DNA of 64,000 bases, from assembly GCF_000403135.1 (NCBI RefSeq), contig NZ_AQPN01000063.1:1-64000 (forward strand). Reading direction: 5' to 3'. The DNA is from Arcticibacter svalbardensis MN12-7 (GTDB taxonomy: Bacteria; Bacteroidota; Bacteroidia; Sphingobacteriales; Sphingobacteriaceae). Made by a program: the position numbers and the translations under genes. Below, piece after piece: positions 46,430 through 56,178 of this stretch. The number at the start of each line of letters is the position of its first letter. The first letter of the stretch is position 1. Below the pieces are notes generated by a model. The model was not told the origin of the DNA. It was given only the letters and a program-made list of their open reading frames with translations, and did no database searches.

Positions 46430-48664
46430 ATGAAAACAGATGTCACAGCAATTCCATTTGAACAAGGAGAATGGAACTCAACATTAAACGTGTACAGTTT
46501 TGTTGTAAAAAACATTACTCCGTACACCGGAAATTCTTCCTTCCTATCCGGTCCTTCTGCAAAAACCATCAATGTATGGAATGCAACTAAGGAAGCACTT
46601 GCAATTGAAAGAGCTAACAATGGGGTTCTGGGAATAGACACAGAAGTAATTTCTAACATCACAGCCTTCAGGCCAGGATATATTAAAAAAGAAGATGAAG
46701 TAATTGTTGGTCTTCAAACTGACGTATTACTTAAAAGAGCATTGAAACCGTTTGGTGGTATCAAATTGGTTGAGTCTGCAGCAAGAGAACACGGAGTTGA
46801 AGTTTCAGACAGAATCAAGGATATCTTCAATTATGCAAAGAGTCACAATGAAGGTGTATTTAACGCATACGATCCTGAAATTCGCGCATACCGTTCAAAA
46901 CACGTATTAACAGGCTTACCTGATAATTACGCACGTGGACGTATCATTGGTGACTTCCGCCGTTTGGCCTTATATGGTGTAGATGCGTTAATCGCTTTCA
47001 AGAAAGCCGATTTCAAACAGGTTAGTGGAGAAATGACAGAACATAAAGTTCGGTTACGTGAAGAAATAAACTCTCAGATCGCTGCATTAAAGGATATCGT
47101 TTTAATGGCTGCTGAATATGGTTTAGATCTTTCTAAACCAGCAACTACTGGATTAGAAGCTGTTCAATGGGTATATTTCGGTTATCTTGCTGCTGTAAAG
47201 GAACAAGATGGTGCTGCAATGTCATTAGGTAATGTATCTTCATTCCTTGATATTTACATTGAAAGAGATTTAAAGAGCGGTTTAATTACTGAAGAAGAAG
47301 CTCAGGAAATGATAGATCAGTTTGTGATGAAACTAAGAATAGTTCGTCATTTACGTCCAAATTCTTATGATGAAATCTTCGGTGGAGATCCAACATGGGT
47401 TACTGAATCTTTAGGTGGTCAGTTAAACGACGGACGTACTAAGGTAACTAAGAACTCTTTCCGTTTCTTACAAACATTATACAACTTAGGATCATCTCCA
47501 GAACCAAATATAACTATCTTATGGTCTGAAGAATTACCAGAAGACTTTAAGAGGTTCTGTGCACAGGTATCTATCGATACTTCATCAATTCAATATGAAA
47601 ATGATGACTTGATGCGTCCTAATAGAGGTTCTGATGATTATGGTATTGCATGTTGTGTATCTTACCAGGAAATTGGTAAAGCAATTCAACACTTTGGAGC
47701 AAGAGCAAATCTTCCTAAGGCATTATTAATCTCTTTGAACGCAGGTAGAGAAGAACATGAAGGAACTGTAATGGTTAAGGGAATTCCTGAATTACCAGAA
47801 GGACCTTTAGATTATGATTTAGTATTGGATGTATTCAAGAGAACTTTAAGTGATCTTGCCCGTGTATATTCAAAAGCAATGTTTATCATTCACTACATGC
47901 ATGATAAATACTACTACGAAAGAGCACAGATGTCATTAATTGATTCTGATCCCCGTGTAGATATCGCTTATGGTGCTGCTGGTATTTCTATTATTGCCGA
48001 TTCATTAGCTGCAATTAAGTATGCTAAGGTTACTCCAGTAAGAAATGAAAAAGGCTTAACAGTTGATTTTAAGATTGAAGGAGAATATCCACAATATGGT
48101 AATGATGATGACCGTCCAGATACTATTGCTCAGGAAATCACTCATTTCTTTATCAATGAATTGCGTAAACATGAGACTTACAAAAACTCAACACCTACAC
48201 TTTCATTGTTAACCATTACATCAAATGTAATGTACGGAACATACACTGGTGCTACTCCTGATGGACGTAAATCTGGCGAACCATTTGCTCCAGGTGCAAA
48301 TCCAATGCATGGACGTGATAGCAGTGGTGCTATTGCATCATTAAACTCTGTAGCTAAGCTTAGATATACAGATGCTCAGGATGGTATTTCAAATACCTTC
48401 TCTATGATTCCAAAATCATTGGGAGATAATAAGGAAGAACAAACTACAAACTTGGTGAACACTATTGAAGGATACTTCAAACATATGGCTCATCACTTAA
48501 ATGTGAATGTTTTAAACCGTGAAACTTTGATGGATGCTTACAATCATCCAGAACAATATCCACAGTTAACCATTCGTGTTTCTGGATACGCTGTAAACTT
48601 TGTTCGTTTATCTCGTGCACATCAATTAGAGGTTATTTCTCGTACATTCCACGAAAGAATGTAA
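46430..48664 (+). CDS. pflB: Pyruvate formate-lyase (formate C-acetyltransferase)
   Basis: 744 residues. A glycyl-radical enzyme that splits pyruvate with CoA into acetyl-CoA and formate under anaerobic conditions. The two catalytic cysteines are adjacent in [13 protein letters not shown] (about residues 408-409), and the radical glycine is in the C-terminal [13 protein letters not shown] (about residue 719). Length is that of true PflB. The activating enzyme gene follows at 83 bases, behind a hairpin. Its presence shows fermentative or microaerobic capacity. Codon usage shows the bias of a highly expressed gene. Confidence 0.97.
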   Translation: MKTDVTAIPFEQGEWNSTLNVYSFVVKNITPYTGNSSFLSGPSAKTINVWNATKEALAIERANNGVLGIDTEVISNITAFRPGYIKKEDEVIVGLQTDVLLKRALKPFGGIKLVESAAREHGVEVSDRIKDIFNYAKSHNEGVFNAYDPEIRAYRSKHVLTGLPDNYARGRIIGDFRRLALYGVDALIAFKKADFKQVSGEMTEHKVRLREEINSQIAALKDIVLMAAEYGLDLSKPATTGLEAVQWVYFGYLAAVKEQDGAAMSLGNVSSFLDIYIERDLKSGLITEEEAQEMIDQFVMKLRIVRHLRPNSYDEIFGGDPTWVTESLGGQLNDGRTKVTKNSFRFLQTLYNLGSSPEPNITILWSEELPEDFKRFCAQVSIDTSSIQYENDDLMRPNRGSDDYGIACCVSYQEIGKAIQHFGARANLPKALLISLNAGREEHEGTVMVKGIPELPEGPLDYDLVLDVFKRTLSDLARVYSKAMFIIHYMHDKYYYERAQMSLIDSDPRVDIAYGAAGISIIADSLAAIKYAKVTPVRNEKGLTVDFKIEGEYPQYGNDDDRPDTIAQEITHFFINELRKHETYKNSTPTLSLLTITSNVMYGTYTGATPDGRKSGEPFAPGANPMHGRDSSGAIASLNSVAKLRYTDAQDGISNTFSMIPKSLGDNKEEQTTNLVNTIEGYFKHMAHHLNVNVLNRETLMDAYNHPEQYPQLTIRVSGYAVNFVRLSRAHQLEVISRTFHERM

Positions 48665-48686
48665 GTAATAATCAGTTTAAATATTG

Positions 48687-48718
48687 AAAGGGTCAGGTAT
48701 TTTTACGCCTGACCCTTT
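48687..48718 (+). terminator. Terminator or attenuator between pflB and pflA
   Basis: AAAGGGTCAGG (48687-48697) pairs with CCTGACCCTTT (48708-48718) around a 10-base loop, followed by a long T run. pflA begins 30 bases later. The hairpin would let pflB be made in excess over its activating enzyme, as is usual. Confidence 0.8.
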
Positions 48719-48747
48719 TTTTTCATTTATTTTTCACATCTTACAAC

Positions 48748-49533
48748 ATGTTGTATTTACCCTTACAGGATATCGAAGCTTCAAAATTGAATATTGATGA
48801 TCCTGAACATCTCCGCATCCACTCTCTTGAAACATTTGGAACACATGATGGTCCGGGAATACGGATGGTTATATTCGTTCAGGGCTGCCAGTTCCGCTGC
48901 CTGTATTGTCAGAATCCGGATACGCTTGATGTAAAAGCTGGAGAACTGATTGCCATTGATGAACTGGTACAAAGGGCTGTGAGGCAAAAAGCTTACTTCG
49001 GTAAATTTGGGGGAGTAACGGTATCAGGTGGTGAACCGCTTTTACAAAGAAGTAAACTCTCAACATTATTTCAGCGCCTGCATAAGGAAGGAATTAATAC
49101 CTGTCTGGATACAAATGGACGGCTGAATGATGCGCTGGTACATGAATTACTGGTACATACCGACGTGGTGATGCTGGATGTGAAACACATCAATGATGAG
49201 ATCCACCATAAGCTGACTGGGTTGACTAATAAAAATACGCTGGCATTGGCTGATTACTGCGAATCGATTGGAAAGAGATTGTGGCTGCGCTATGTTCTGG
49301 TTCCGGGATGGACCGATCAGGAAGAATATATTGAAGAATGGGGACAGCGTTTTACTAATTTTAAGACGGTAGAACGGGTAGAAATTATTCCATTCCATCA
49401 GCTTGGTTTGCATAAATGGGAGTTATTAAAAATGGAATATCCTTTGAAAGATACGCCCACTCCTACGGAGGAAAGTAAGCAGAAAACGCTCGCTATTTTT
49501 AATAAGTACTTTGATAATGTGATATTAAAATAG
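48748..49533 (+). CDS. pflA: Pyruvate formate-lyase activating enzyme (radical SAM)
   Basis: 261 residues. It uses a [4Fe-4S] cluster and SAM to create the glycyl radical on PflB. The cluster cysteines are Cys47, Cys51 and Cys54 in GCQFRCLYCQNPDT, preceded by the conserved ETFGTHDGPGIRMVIF. GGVTVSGGEPLLQ is the SAM-binding GGE motif. It is directly downstream of its target gene and shows no promoter of its own. Confidence 0.95.
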   Translation: MLYLPLQDIEASKLNIDDPEHLRIHSLETFGTHDGPGIRMVIFVQGCQFRCLYCQNPDTLDVKAGELIAIDELVQRAVRQKAYFGKFGGVTVSGGEPLLQRSKLSTLFQRLHKEGINTCLDTNGRLNDALVHELLVHTDVVMLDVKHINDEIHHKLTGLTNKNTLALADYCESIGKRLWLRYVLVPGWTDQEEYIEEWGQRFTNFKTVERVEIIPFHQLGLHKWELLKMEYPLKDTPTPTEESKQKTLAIFNKYFDNVILK

Positions 49534-49689
49534 GGTTTCTTTGCAGAGGAGTATTTACTTGGTATATTGATTACACCTTGCCATTCATTTGTGGGGGTTT
49601 ACTCTTATCAGGGAAGAAAGTTGCGTCTTCAAGCGCTTCCCTTACAGATTGACTCGTCCTCATGCCTTTGCTATCGAAAATAGAAAGTA

Positions 49690-49739
49690 CCCTTTATTGG
49701 ATACTGTTTGATATTTTTTAATATCTCGGCAATAAAGGG
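49690..49739. terminator. Nested hairpin terminator between pflA and lutC
   Basis: The outer stem CCCTTTATTG (49690-49699) pairs with CAATAAAGGG (49730-49739); inside it GATATT (49710-49715) pairs with AATATC (49720-49725) around four T. It lies between convergent genes. The 100 bases before it hold nothing recognisable. Confidence 0.65.
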
Positions 49740-49741
49740 AT

Positions 49742-50326
49742 TTAGCTCATTATAAAAACGGTCATACTTCTTGGACCATGTGCCCCAAGAACCAGGGATT
49801 GTTCAATATCAGCTGTTTTAGATGGCCCGGCAATGAATGCACCAAAACCTGTATTACTATTACCTAAAACCTGATAAGCTTCGTGCATATTAGAAACAAT
49901 ATCTTTTTTATATACAACCAAAGCAAGGTGCTGACAAATAAAGGGCAGCACACGTTGCATCATATTGAGTTCAGGTACCCATAAGGACCCATTCTCGGCA
50001 ACACCTAGCTGTGCTTTAAGAACAGCAAGTTCAGTATCTTCCAGAAGATGTGGGTTGATGACTTTGATATCTGTCTCAGCTATGGCAGCTAATTCTTCAA
50101 AGGATGAAATAATGCGTGCTGGTGCGGGAAACTGTTTCATTATTACTTCTTTGATCTGATCAAAGGTAATGACTTCAAAAATCTTGCTACCAATAGCAGT
50201 TGCAAGCGTCTTGAATTTTTCAACTGGATCAGCCTCTACAGATATAGGGCCCGCAAGAGAGGGCAATACGCTTAACTCCGGTTGATTTTCTCTTAACGCT
50301 GCTAATATTGAATTCCTGCTCGACAT
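49742..50326 (-). CDS. lutC: LutC/YkgG-type LUD-domain protein of lactate utilisation
   Basis: 194 residues, a single LUD domain. Conserved block GVAENGSLWVPE (about residue 115) and the C-terminal GPSKTADIEQSLVLGAHGPRSMTVFIM are typical. LutABC together oxidise L-lactate to pyruvate in the cytoplasm; LutC is a small subunit without clusters. It is separated from lutB by 200 bases containing a 66-bp imperfect tandem repeat, which is unusual for this operon. Intact, although lutA upstream is frameshifted. Confidence 0.93.
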   Translation of the reverse strand: MSSRNSILAALRENQPELSVLPSLAGPISVEADPVEKFKTLATAIGSKIFEVITFDQIKEVIMKQFPAPARIISSFEELAAIAETDIKVINPHLLEDTELAVLKAQLGVAENGSLWVPELNMMQRVLPFICQHLALVVYKKDIVSNMHEAYQVLGNSNTGFGAFIAGPSKTADIEQSLVLGAHGPRSMTVFIMS

Positions 50327-50392
50327 TTTTTAAAGTATTATATATTGAATAATTCTAATTTAAGAAATAAATAAAATTTATCTCTCCAAATG

Positions 50393-50524
50393 ATCTAACG
50401 AAGTATAGTTTGAATCCTGGTAATTGAGGAAACAATTTAGACCTTTTCTTAATGTATCATCTAACGAAGTATATTTTATATTCCTATTAATTCAGGAAAG
50501 AAATTAGATCTTTTCCCTGCTATT
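50393..50524. repeat. Imperfect tandem duplication of 66 bp between lutB and lutC
   Basis: ATCTAACGAAGTATA occurs at 50393-50407 and again at 50459-50473. The following bases also align (GAGGAAACAATTTAGACC against CAGGAAAGAAATTAGATC, both followed by TTTTC), giving two 66-base units with about three quarters identity. The second copy ends at the lutB stop codon. It looks like a local duplication of the lutB 3' flank. Confidence 0.7.
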
Positions 50525-50526
50525 AA

Positions 50527-51894
50527 TTAAGGTTTTTTTCTATTTTTTGAATACCATTCTCTAAAAGACTCCTTTGGAGGTTCTGGCATCTCTCGTTCTT
50601 TGTACCAGGGGTTTAACTTATTACTTACCATGGAAGGGAAGTTTTTCATAAACCAACGTCCTGATTTCCCAGCTACCTCAAATACGGTAGGATTAGCAAA
50701 GGTAAAAGCCATGGCTTTCATGCTTATAGCTTTAACGGGACTCACATAACCATCCTTCACCAATACCTGACGCCATTTATAGAGCTGCTCATGGATATCA
50801 ATTTTCACAGGGCATACATTGGAGCAAGAACCGCATAATGTAGAGGCAAATGGAAGATCTGCGTAATCTTTCATGTCCAGGTTGGGTGCTAGGATCGCTC
50901 CTATCGGTCCGCTAATAGCGGTATGGTAACTGTGACCGCCACTACGGCGATATACAGGACAGGTATTCATACAAGATCCGCAACGGATACATTTCAACGA
51001 ATTACGAAAGTCTGCGCGCCCTAACTGACGGCTTCGTCCATTATCTACCAGGATAATGTGCATCTCCTGGCCTTCGCGTGGTTTCATGAAATGACTGGAG
51101 TAAGTTGTAATAGGCTGTCCGGTTGCACTTCGTGTGAGCAGGCGTAAAAAGACACCCAGGTGTTGACGTTCAGGGATAATCTTTTCTATACCCATAGAGG
51201 CAATATGCACCTCAGATAGATGGGCACCCATGTCCGCATTACCTTCATTGGTACAAACAACAAATTCCCCTGTTTCAGCTACTGCAAAATTAACTCCTGT
51301 AAGTGCTACTTTACGGGTCATGAAAGTTTCACGTAAATGTTGACGTGCCGCTTCAGTAAGTACCTGAGGATCGGATTCACCAGCTGCTGTACCTAAGAAC
51401 TCATGAAATAAGTCGCCTATTTCTTCCTTCTTTTTATGGATACAAGGCAGCACAATATGACTTGGCGCTTCATTGGCAAGCTGAACAATGCGCTCCCCTA
51501 AATCAGAATCAATTACTTCAATTCCATTGCCAGTGAGGAAATCATTTAAATGACATTCCTCGGTCAGCATCGATTTACTCTTCACCATGCGATCTACCTG
51601 ATGTTTTTTCAAGATAGATAACACGATGTCATTATGCTCCGCAGCGTTGGCAGCCCAATGGACTTTAACACCGTTTGCTTGTGCATTTAATTCAAATTGC
51701 TCCAGGTAAACACTAAGATTGGAAAGTACATTATTCTTAATCTGTGATCCTGTTTCCCTCAACCACTCCCATTCAGGAATGGTATGAACAGCCTTATCGC
51801 GTTTCTCTCTGATGAACCATAGCGTTTCATCATGCCAATCCACACGGGGTTCATCCTTATTAAATTCTTCAGATAGTTCAGCGTGATCCTTCAT
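50527..51894 (-). CDS. lutB: LutB-type iron-sulfur LUD-domain protein of lactate utilisation
   Basis: 455 residues. An N-terminal LUD domain (about 60-300; GVNFAVAETGEFVVCTNEGN) is followed by a ferredoxin-like region with two cysteine clusters (CIRCGSCMNTCPVYRR and CGSCSNVCPVKI) that bind [4Fe-4S] centres, and a basic C-terminal tail. With LutA and LutC it oxidises L-lactate to pyruvate. Its ATG overlaps the end of lutA by four bases, which indicates translational coupling. The gene is intact although lutA is not. Confidence 0.95.
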   Translation of the reverse strand: MKDHAELSEEFNKDEPRVDWHDETLWFIREKRDKAVHTIPEWEWLRETGSQIKNNVLSNLSVYLEQFELNAQANGVKVHWAANAAEHNDIVLSILKKHQVDRMVKSKSMLTEECHLNDFLTGNGIEVIDSDLGERIVQLANEAPSHIVLPCIHKKKEEIGDLFHEFLGTAAGESDPQVLTEAARQHLRETFMTRKVALTGVNFAVAETGEFVVCTNEGNADMGAHLSEVHIASMGIEKIIPERQHLGVFLRLLTRSATGQPITTYSSHFMKPREGQEMHIILVDNGRSRQLGRADFRNSLKCIRCGSCMNTCPVYRRSGGHSYHTAISGPIGAILAPNLDMKDYADLPFASTLCGSCSNVCPVKIDIHEQLYKWRQVLVKDGYVSPVKAISMKAMAFTFANPTVFEVAGKSGRWFMKNFPSMVSNKLNPWYKEREMPEPPKESFREWYSKNRKKP

Positions 51895-52624
51895 ATTCCA
51901 TTTAAAATCTCTGCGATATGCACAACTTTAACATTACTTTTTTGCCTATGCAGTATACCTTCCATATGCATAAGACAGGATAAATCGGCACTTGTAATAT
52001 ACTCGGCACCATGTTTAATATGATCGGCAACACGATCTTTGCCCATTTTAGAGGAAACCGCTTCTTCAGCCACGCAAAAGGTGCCGCCGAAACCACAGCA
52101 TTCATCTGTACGATCGAGATCTACCAGTTCCAACCCATCAACCATACTTAATAGCTGATTGGGCTTAGAGAATGCCGGAGCAACTAGTTCTGTCATCTGG
52201 GATAGATGAAGGCCCCTCAGTCCATGACAGCTCTGATGAACACCTACCCGGTAAGGAAACTTCGCATTCAGCTTTTTAACCTGTAAGATGTCAGTTAAAA
52301 CTCAACTAATTCATATACCTTTTTACGTAAGCCTTTTGCAGATTCAGGGTGTTTATCTGAATGCAGATGTTCTTTCAAATGCAAAGTACAACTGCCGGAG
52401 GGAACAACGACGTAATCGAACTCTTCAAAGAGCTCAGTAAATAAATCGTCACATCCTCCAGTGAGATGCGAAAACCCTGAATTGGCCATTGGCTGACCGC
52501 AACAAGTCTGCTTTTTAGGATACACGACATCCACGCCCAATTTCTCCAGCAACTGTAATGTTGCAATGGCTGCATTGGGGTAGAATTGATCTACGTAACA
52601 AGGAATGAATAATCCTACGGTCAT
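51891..52624 (-). pseudogene. lutA: LutA-type Fe-S oxidoreductase subunit, one-base frameshift
   Basis: Two pieces cover one gene. The first (52624 down to 52295) encodes MTVGLFIPCYVDQFYP to KKVYELVEF, with the first CCG motif (TCCGQPMANSGF). The second continues in the next frame with LTDILQVKKLNAKFPYRVGVHQSCHG and the second CCG motif (DECCGFGGTF), ending at 51891. Adding one base to the A4 run at 52297-52300 (TTTT on the coding strand) restores a 244-residue protein, the usual LutA length. The initiation codon overlaps the kinase stop (ATGA). Either a real null mutation or a sequence error. Confidence 0.9.
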
Positions 52625-53966
52625 AATACGAGTTCTGAGGCTGAATAAAAATTTAAATCAATAATATTGGTAGCTAAAGATTTACTGTTCCAATGTTTAT
52701 GTATAGCCAGCGCTGCTCCGATCGAGGTAGCCTGAGCTACGGATGCGGCAAAAACTTCCATTTCAGGAAAAGCTGATGCCAGCAATTGCATATATATCGG
52801 GTTTTTACTAAACCCTCCGTCTACAAAAATACGTTTCACATTTGTGCCTTCAAGTACCAGTTTACTGGCCTGAGTTTGCATATCATCAAATCAATAATCA
52901 ATTGATGATATGCATCTTCGGCAGAAACAAAGGTCTTCAAATCTCTGGACTCAAATCCTGAAGCTAAAAGATCTCCTGATTGTGTCGTGATATGAACATC
53001 TTGCTGTTGTTTATGTAGGCGATTTAAGCTCTCCATATTGTATTTTAATTTCTTATAAAAGTCTGCTGGTTTATTAAAGTGCTAAGATATCTTTTTTGTT
53101 TGTTGTTCATGTTCGTTTCCAGCAAAAAGCCTTGAGGCCTTAACGGGATTACCCTTATAACTGATATAACACAAACAATCTTTTTTTAATTCATCCTCTG
53201 TGAGTGGCAATTGGTTGAAAGGATTCAGACTTACACACCATGTGCCTGTAGAAAGCAGCATAAAGGGTTCCTGAAAACTGGCAAGAAAAGGAATTAACGC
53301 AGCAGAACTGTCATGTAATCCAATGCCTGCATAACGGATTTTCCATTTTTCAGGCAGGGCTGCATAAACTTTCTGTAAACTTTCTAATGTATTTTCGAAT
53401 GCTCTTTTAAAGCTTAGCTGTCCGGGGAAACAAGATCCATCAGCCAACCATACAGTTAGTGATTCAGAACCCAGATCAACACCGTACTTGATCGCTTCAA
53501 TATTATGCTCAATGGCCTGACGGCGAACTGCTTTATCCACATGTTGCATAGAGTCAAACTTATAGCTCTTTTTCTGACCGGGTTGATCTTGAAAAGTATT
53601 GGAATTCATGGCGTCGAAACGCCGGCCATGTTGAGCAGCAAGCACTTTGGTAGCCTGAATATTTTCGGGGATATCCCAGGGACTATGAAGTGAGATAGCA
53701 CCACTTGATTGATTTAACTGCTGAAGTACGCCAATATCTTCAATCTTTTCTTCCAGACTTCTTGGTTCGCCACCTCCTGAGAAACGCGCGAAACGTGTTC
53801 CTCCTGTACCAAGAGCCCAACTTGGAATAGCAATTCGAAACTTCATCAGCTTCGCTATGATATTCTCTGTACCCTCGAGATCCTGAGATAAAAATTCAGA
53901 TTTTCTTTGGTGCAATTGAGCCAATTTACTATTGTGTTCCTCAATCTGATACCTCTCAATTTTCAT
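52621..53966 (-). pseudogene. Fused remnant of L-rhamnose isomerase (5' half) and rhamnulokinase-like FGGY kinase (3' half)
   Basis: The frame from 53966 starts as a RhaI-type sugar isomerase (MKIERYQIEEHNSKL, IAIPSWALGTGGTRF, AMNSNTFQDQP, VWLADGSCFPGQ) to about residue 210. It then changes without a break into the middle of an FGGY kinase (AGIGLHDSSAALIPFLASF, LLSTGTWCVSLNPF, RLFAGNEHEQ). An in-frame TAG (53082-53084) interrupts it. The same frame continues HFNKPADFYKKLKYNMESLNR to YHQLIIDLM, where a missing base near 52884 shifts it. The rest (KRIFVDGGFSKNPIYMQLL...) is in the next frame to 52621. An internal deletion of roughly 1.4 kb is inferred. Both enzymes are lost. Confidence 0.9.
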
Positions 53967-54042
53967 ATACTATGGTTTTAAAGAGGGCTTCAGCATACAT
54001 ATAAATGAATGAACCAACTGAAGCCCTTAATATATTTGGTTT

Positions 54043-56160
54043 TTATCTCACAAATGCCATTGCAACACCCCCATCAACATTAAGCACGTTCCCTGTTGAC
54101 TTGTTTAATAAACCACCTACCAGTACAAAACATGCGTTAGCAATGTCGTCAGGTAAAATGATTTTATTAAGCAGTGTACGTTTAGCATAATACGCTGGTA
54201 ATTCGGCAACTGTAACACCGTATGCTTTCGCACGGCCTTCAGCCCATCCGCTTTCCCAGATTTTACTATCAGAAATAACAGCATCAGGATTAACGACGTT
54301 AACACGGATACCATCACCTCCTAATTCAGCAGCATTTAATCTGCTAAGGTGTAACTGTGCTGCTTTAGCAGATCCATAACCGGCATTGTTCGGTCCGGAT
54401 ACCAACGCATTTTTACTTACTATATTGATTACATCGCCACCTAAAGCTTGCTTACGCATTACTTCAAGTCCTTTTTGAGTAACCAGGAACTGACCTTTAA
54501 CCAATACATCATATAAAATGTCCCAATCTTTTTCAGTATGATCTTCAATAGGTTTTGAAATGGATAATCCAGCACAATTTACGATAATATCTACACCTCC
54601 AAAAGCTAAAGCAGCCTCATTATAGGCATTTACTATTTTTTCTGAATCGGTTACATCTAATAATACCGCAGCAAAAGCATCTTTACCAAACTGGGTATTA
54701 AATTCTGTTCTTGCCGATTCTAATCTGTTTGAATCATTATCATTAATTACCACTACACCGCCTTCATCAATAAAGCGTTTTGCAGTTGCCTTTCCGATAC
54801 CTCCCGCACTACCAGTGATCAAAGCGATACGACCGGATAGAGGTTTTGGTTTAGGCTGTCGGGAAAGCTTTGCTTCCTCCAATAACCAATATTCAATATC
54901 AAATGCTTCCTGACGGGGCAAAGAGGTATATTCTGATACCGCTTCAGCACCTTTCATCACATTTATAGCATTGGTATAAAACTCAGCCGCTACACGAGCA
55001 GTTTGTTTATCCTTAGAAAAAGTAAACATTCCTACACCCGGATATAAAACTACTACCGGATTAGAATCGCGGATAGCAGGACTATTTTCATGTTTACAGT
55101 TATCGTAATATGCCTTATACATATGACGGTAAGCTTCAAATGCCGGAGTCAACTTTTCTTTTAAATCGTCTATATCAGCAAGATTGGCATTCGCTTCCAG
55201 TTCTAATACAAGAGGGCTGATTTTGGTACGAAGAAAATGATCAGGACAGCTTGTTCCCATAGGGGCTAAGCGATCTAAATCCTTTGAGTTAATAAACTCA
55301 AGTACGCGTGCATCATCGGTAAAGTGACCGATCATATGGCGTTCGCTTGAACAGAATCCTCTTAAAACAGGGGCAATTGCTGCGGCTTGTCTTTTACGGC
55401 CATTAGCGTCAAGGCTTTCAATATGCTGTCCACCAAATACAGGACCCTTTTTACCGTAATTCTGGTCCAAATATTCAGCTGAAGCTTCAATAATTTCAAG
55501 ACTATTGATATAACAGTCGTATGCGGTATCTCCCCAGGTAAATAATCCATGAGAACCTAACATGATTCCACGGATACCCGGGTTTTCTGCCAGACATTGT
55601 TTTAACTGTAATCCCAGATCAAAACCTGGTTTCTGCCAATCAACCCAACCAATAGTTCCTTTAAATAACTCTTGTGTGATTTTCCTACCATCTTTTGCTG
55701 CTGCAATTGAAATAGCCGCATCTGGATGAAGATGATCAATATGTTTAAAAGGGAGGAATCCATGCAGAGGAGTGTCGATAGAAGGGGCCTTCGACTTTAA
55801 GTCAAAGATACAATGATTGAACAATTCAACCATTTCATCTTCCTGTTCAATTCCTTTGTATACGTTTTCAAGACTTCTTAAACGATCTACATAAAGGCCG
55901 GCAAGTCCGCTACGTTTTAAAGTACCGATGTCACCACCAGATCCTTTAATCCACATCACTTCGGTTTTACCACCTGTTATTGGATCTTTTTCAATTGTCT
56001 TGCAAGAGGTATTACCCCCTCCATAATTAGTTAGTCGCAGGTCTGCACCAAGCAAATTTGACCTGTAAATGAGTAATGCTACTTCATCGCCTGCGAGCTT
56101 TGCCGCTACACTATCTTCCCATAGATAGTTGACGTGTTTAAATTCTTTTACGATAGACAT
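54043..56160 (-). CDS. Bifunctional rhamnulose-1-phosphate aldolase / lactaldehyde dehydrogenase (aldolase plus short-chain dehydrogenase)
   Basis: 705 residues. Residues about 20-390 form a class II aldolase/adducin-like domain (LTNYGGGNTSCK, DTPLHGFLPFKHIDHLHPDA with zinc histidines, MLGSHGLFTWG). Residues about 430-705 form a short-chain dehydrogenase with GRIALITGSAGGIGKATAKRF, the NAG-type INCAGLS and the catalytic Y-x-x-x-K in AGYGSAKAAQ. This fusion splits L-rhamnulose 1-phosphate into DHAP and L-lactaldehyde and oxidises the aldehyde to L-lactate, which LutABC would take on to pyruvate. It is intact although isomerase, kinase and transporter genes around it are broken. Confidence 0.93.
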   Translation of the reverse strand: MSIVKEFKHVNYLWEDSVAAKLAGDEVALLIYRSNLLGADLRLTNYGGGNTSCKTIEKDPITGGKTEVMWIKGSGGDIGTLKRSGLAGLYVDRLRSLENVYKGIEQEDEMVELFNHCIFDLKSKAPSIDTPLHGFLPFKHIDHLHPDAAISIAAAKDGRKITQELFKGTIGWVDWQKPGFDLGLQLKQCLAENPGIRGIMLGSHGLFTWGDTAYDCYINSLEIIEASAEYLDQNYGKKGPVFGGQHIESLDANGRKRQAAAIAPVLRGFCSSERHMIGHFTDDARVLEFINSKDLDRLAPMGTSCPDHFLRTKISPLVLELEANANLADIDDLKEKLTPAFEAYRHMYKAYYDNCKHENSPAIRDSNPVVVLYPGVGMFTFSKDKQTARVAAEFYTNAINVMKGAEAVSEYTSLPRQEAFDIEYWLLEEAKLSRQPKPKPLSGRIALITGSAGGIGKATAKRFIDEGGVVVINDNDSNRLESARTEFNTQFGKDAFAAVLLDVTDSEKIVNAYNEAALAFGGVDIIVNCAGLSISKPIEDHTEKDWDILYDVLVKGQFLVTQKGLEVMRKQALGGDVINIVSKNALVSGPNNAGYGSAKAAQLHLSRLNAAELGGDGIRVNVVNPDAVISDSKIWESGWAEGRAKAYGVTVAELPAYYAKRTLLNKIILPDDIANACFVLVGGLLNKSTGNVLNVDGGVAMAFVR

Positions 56161-56178
56161 ATGTATTTTTTATTTAAT

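Noticed and set aside
52836-53036. Separate small gene of 66 codons
   Set aside because: It is in the same frame as the isomerase-kinase fusion after the amber codon and encodes the continuation of the FGGY kinase, so it is part of the pseudogene.
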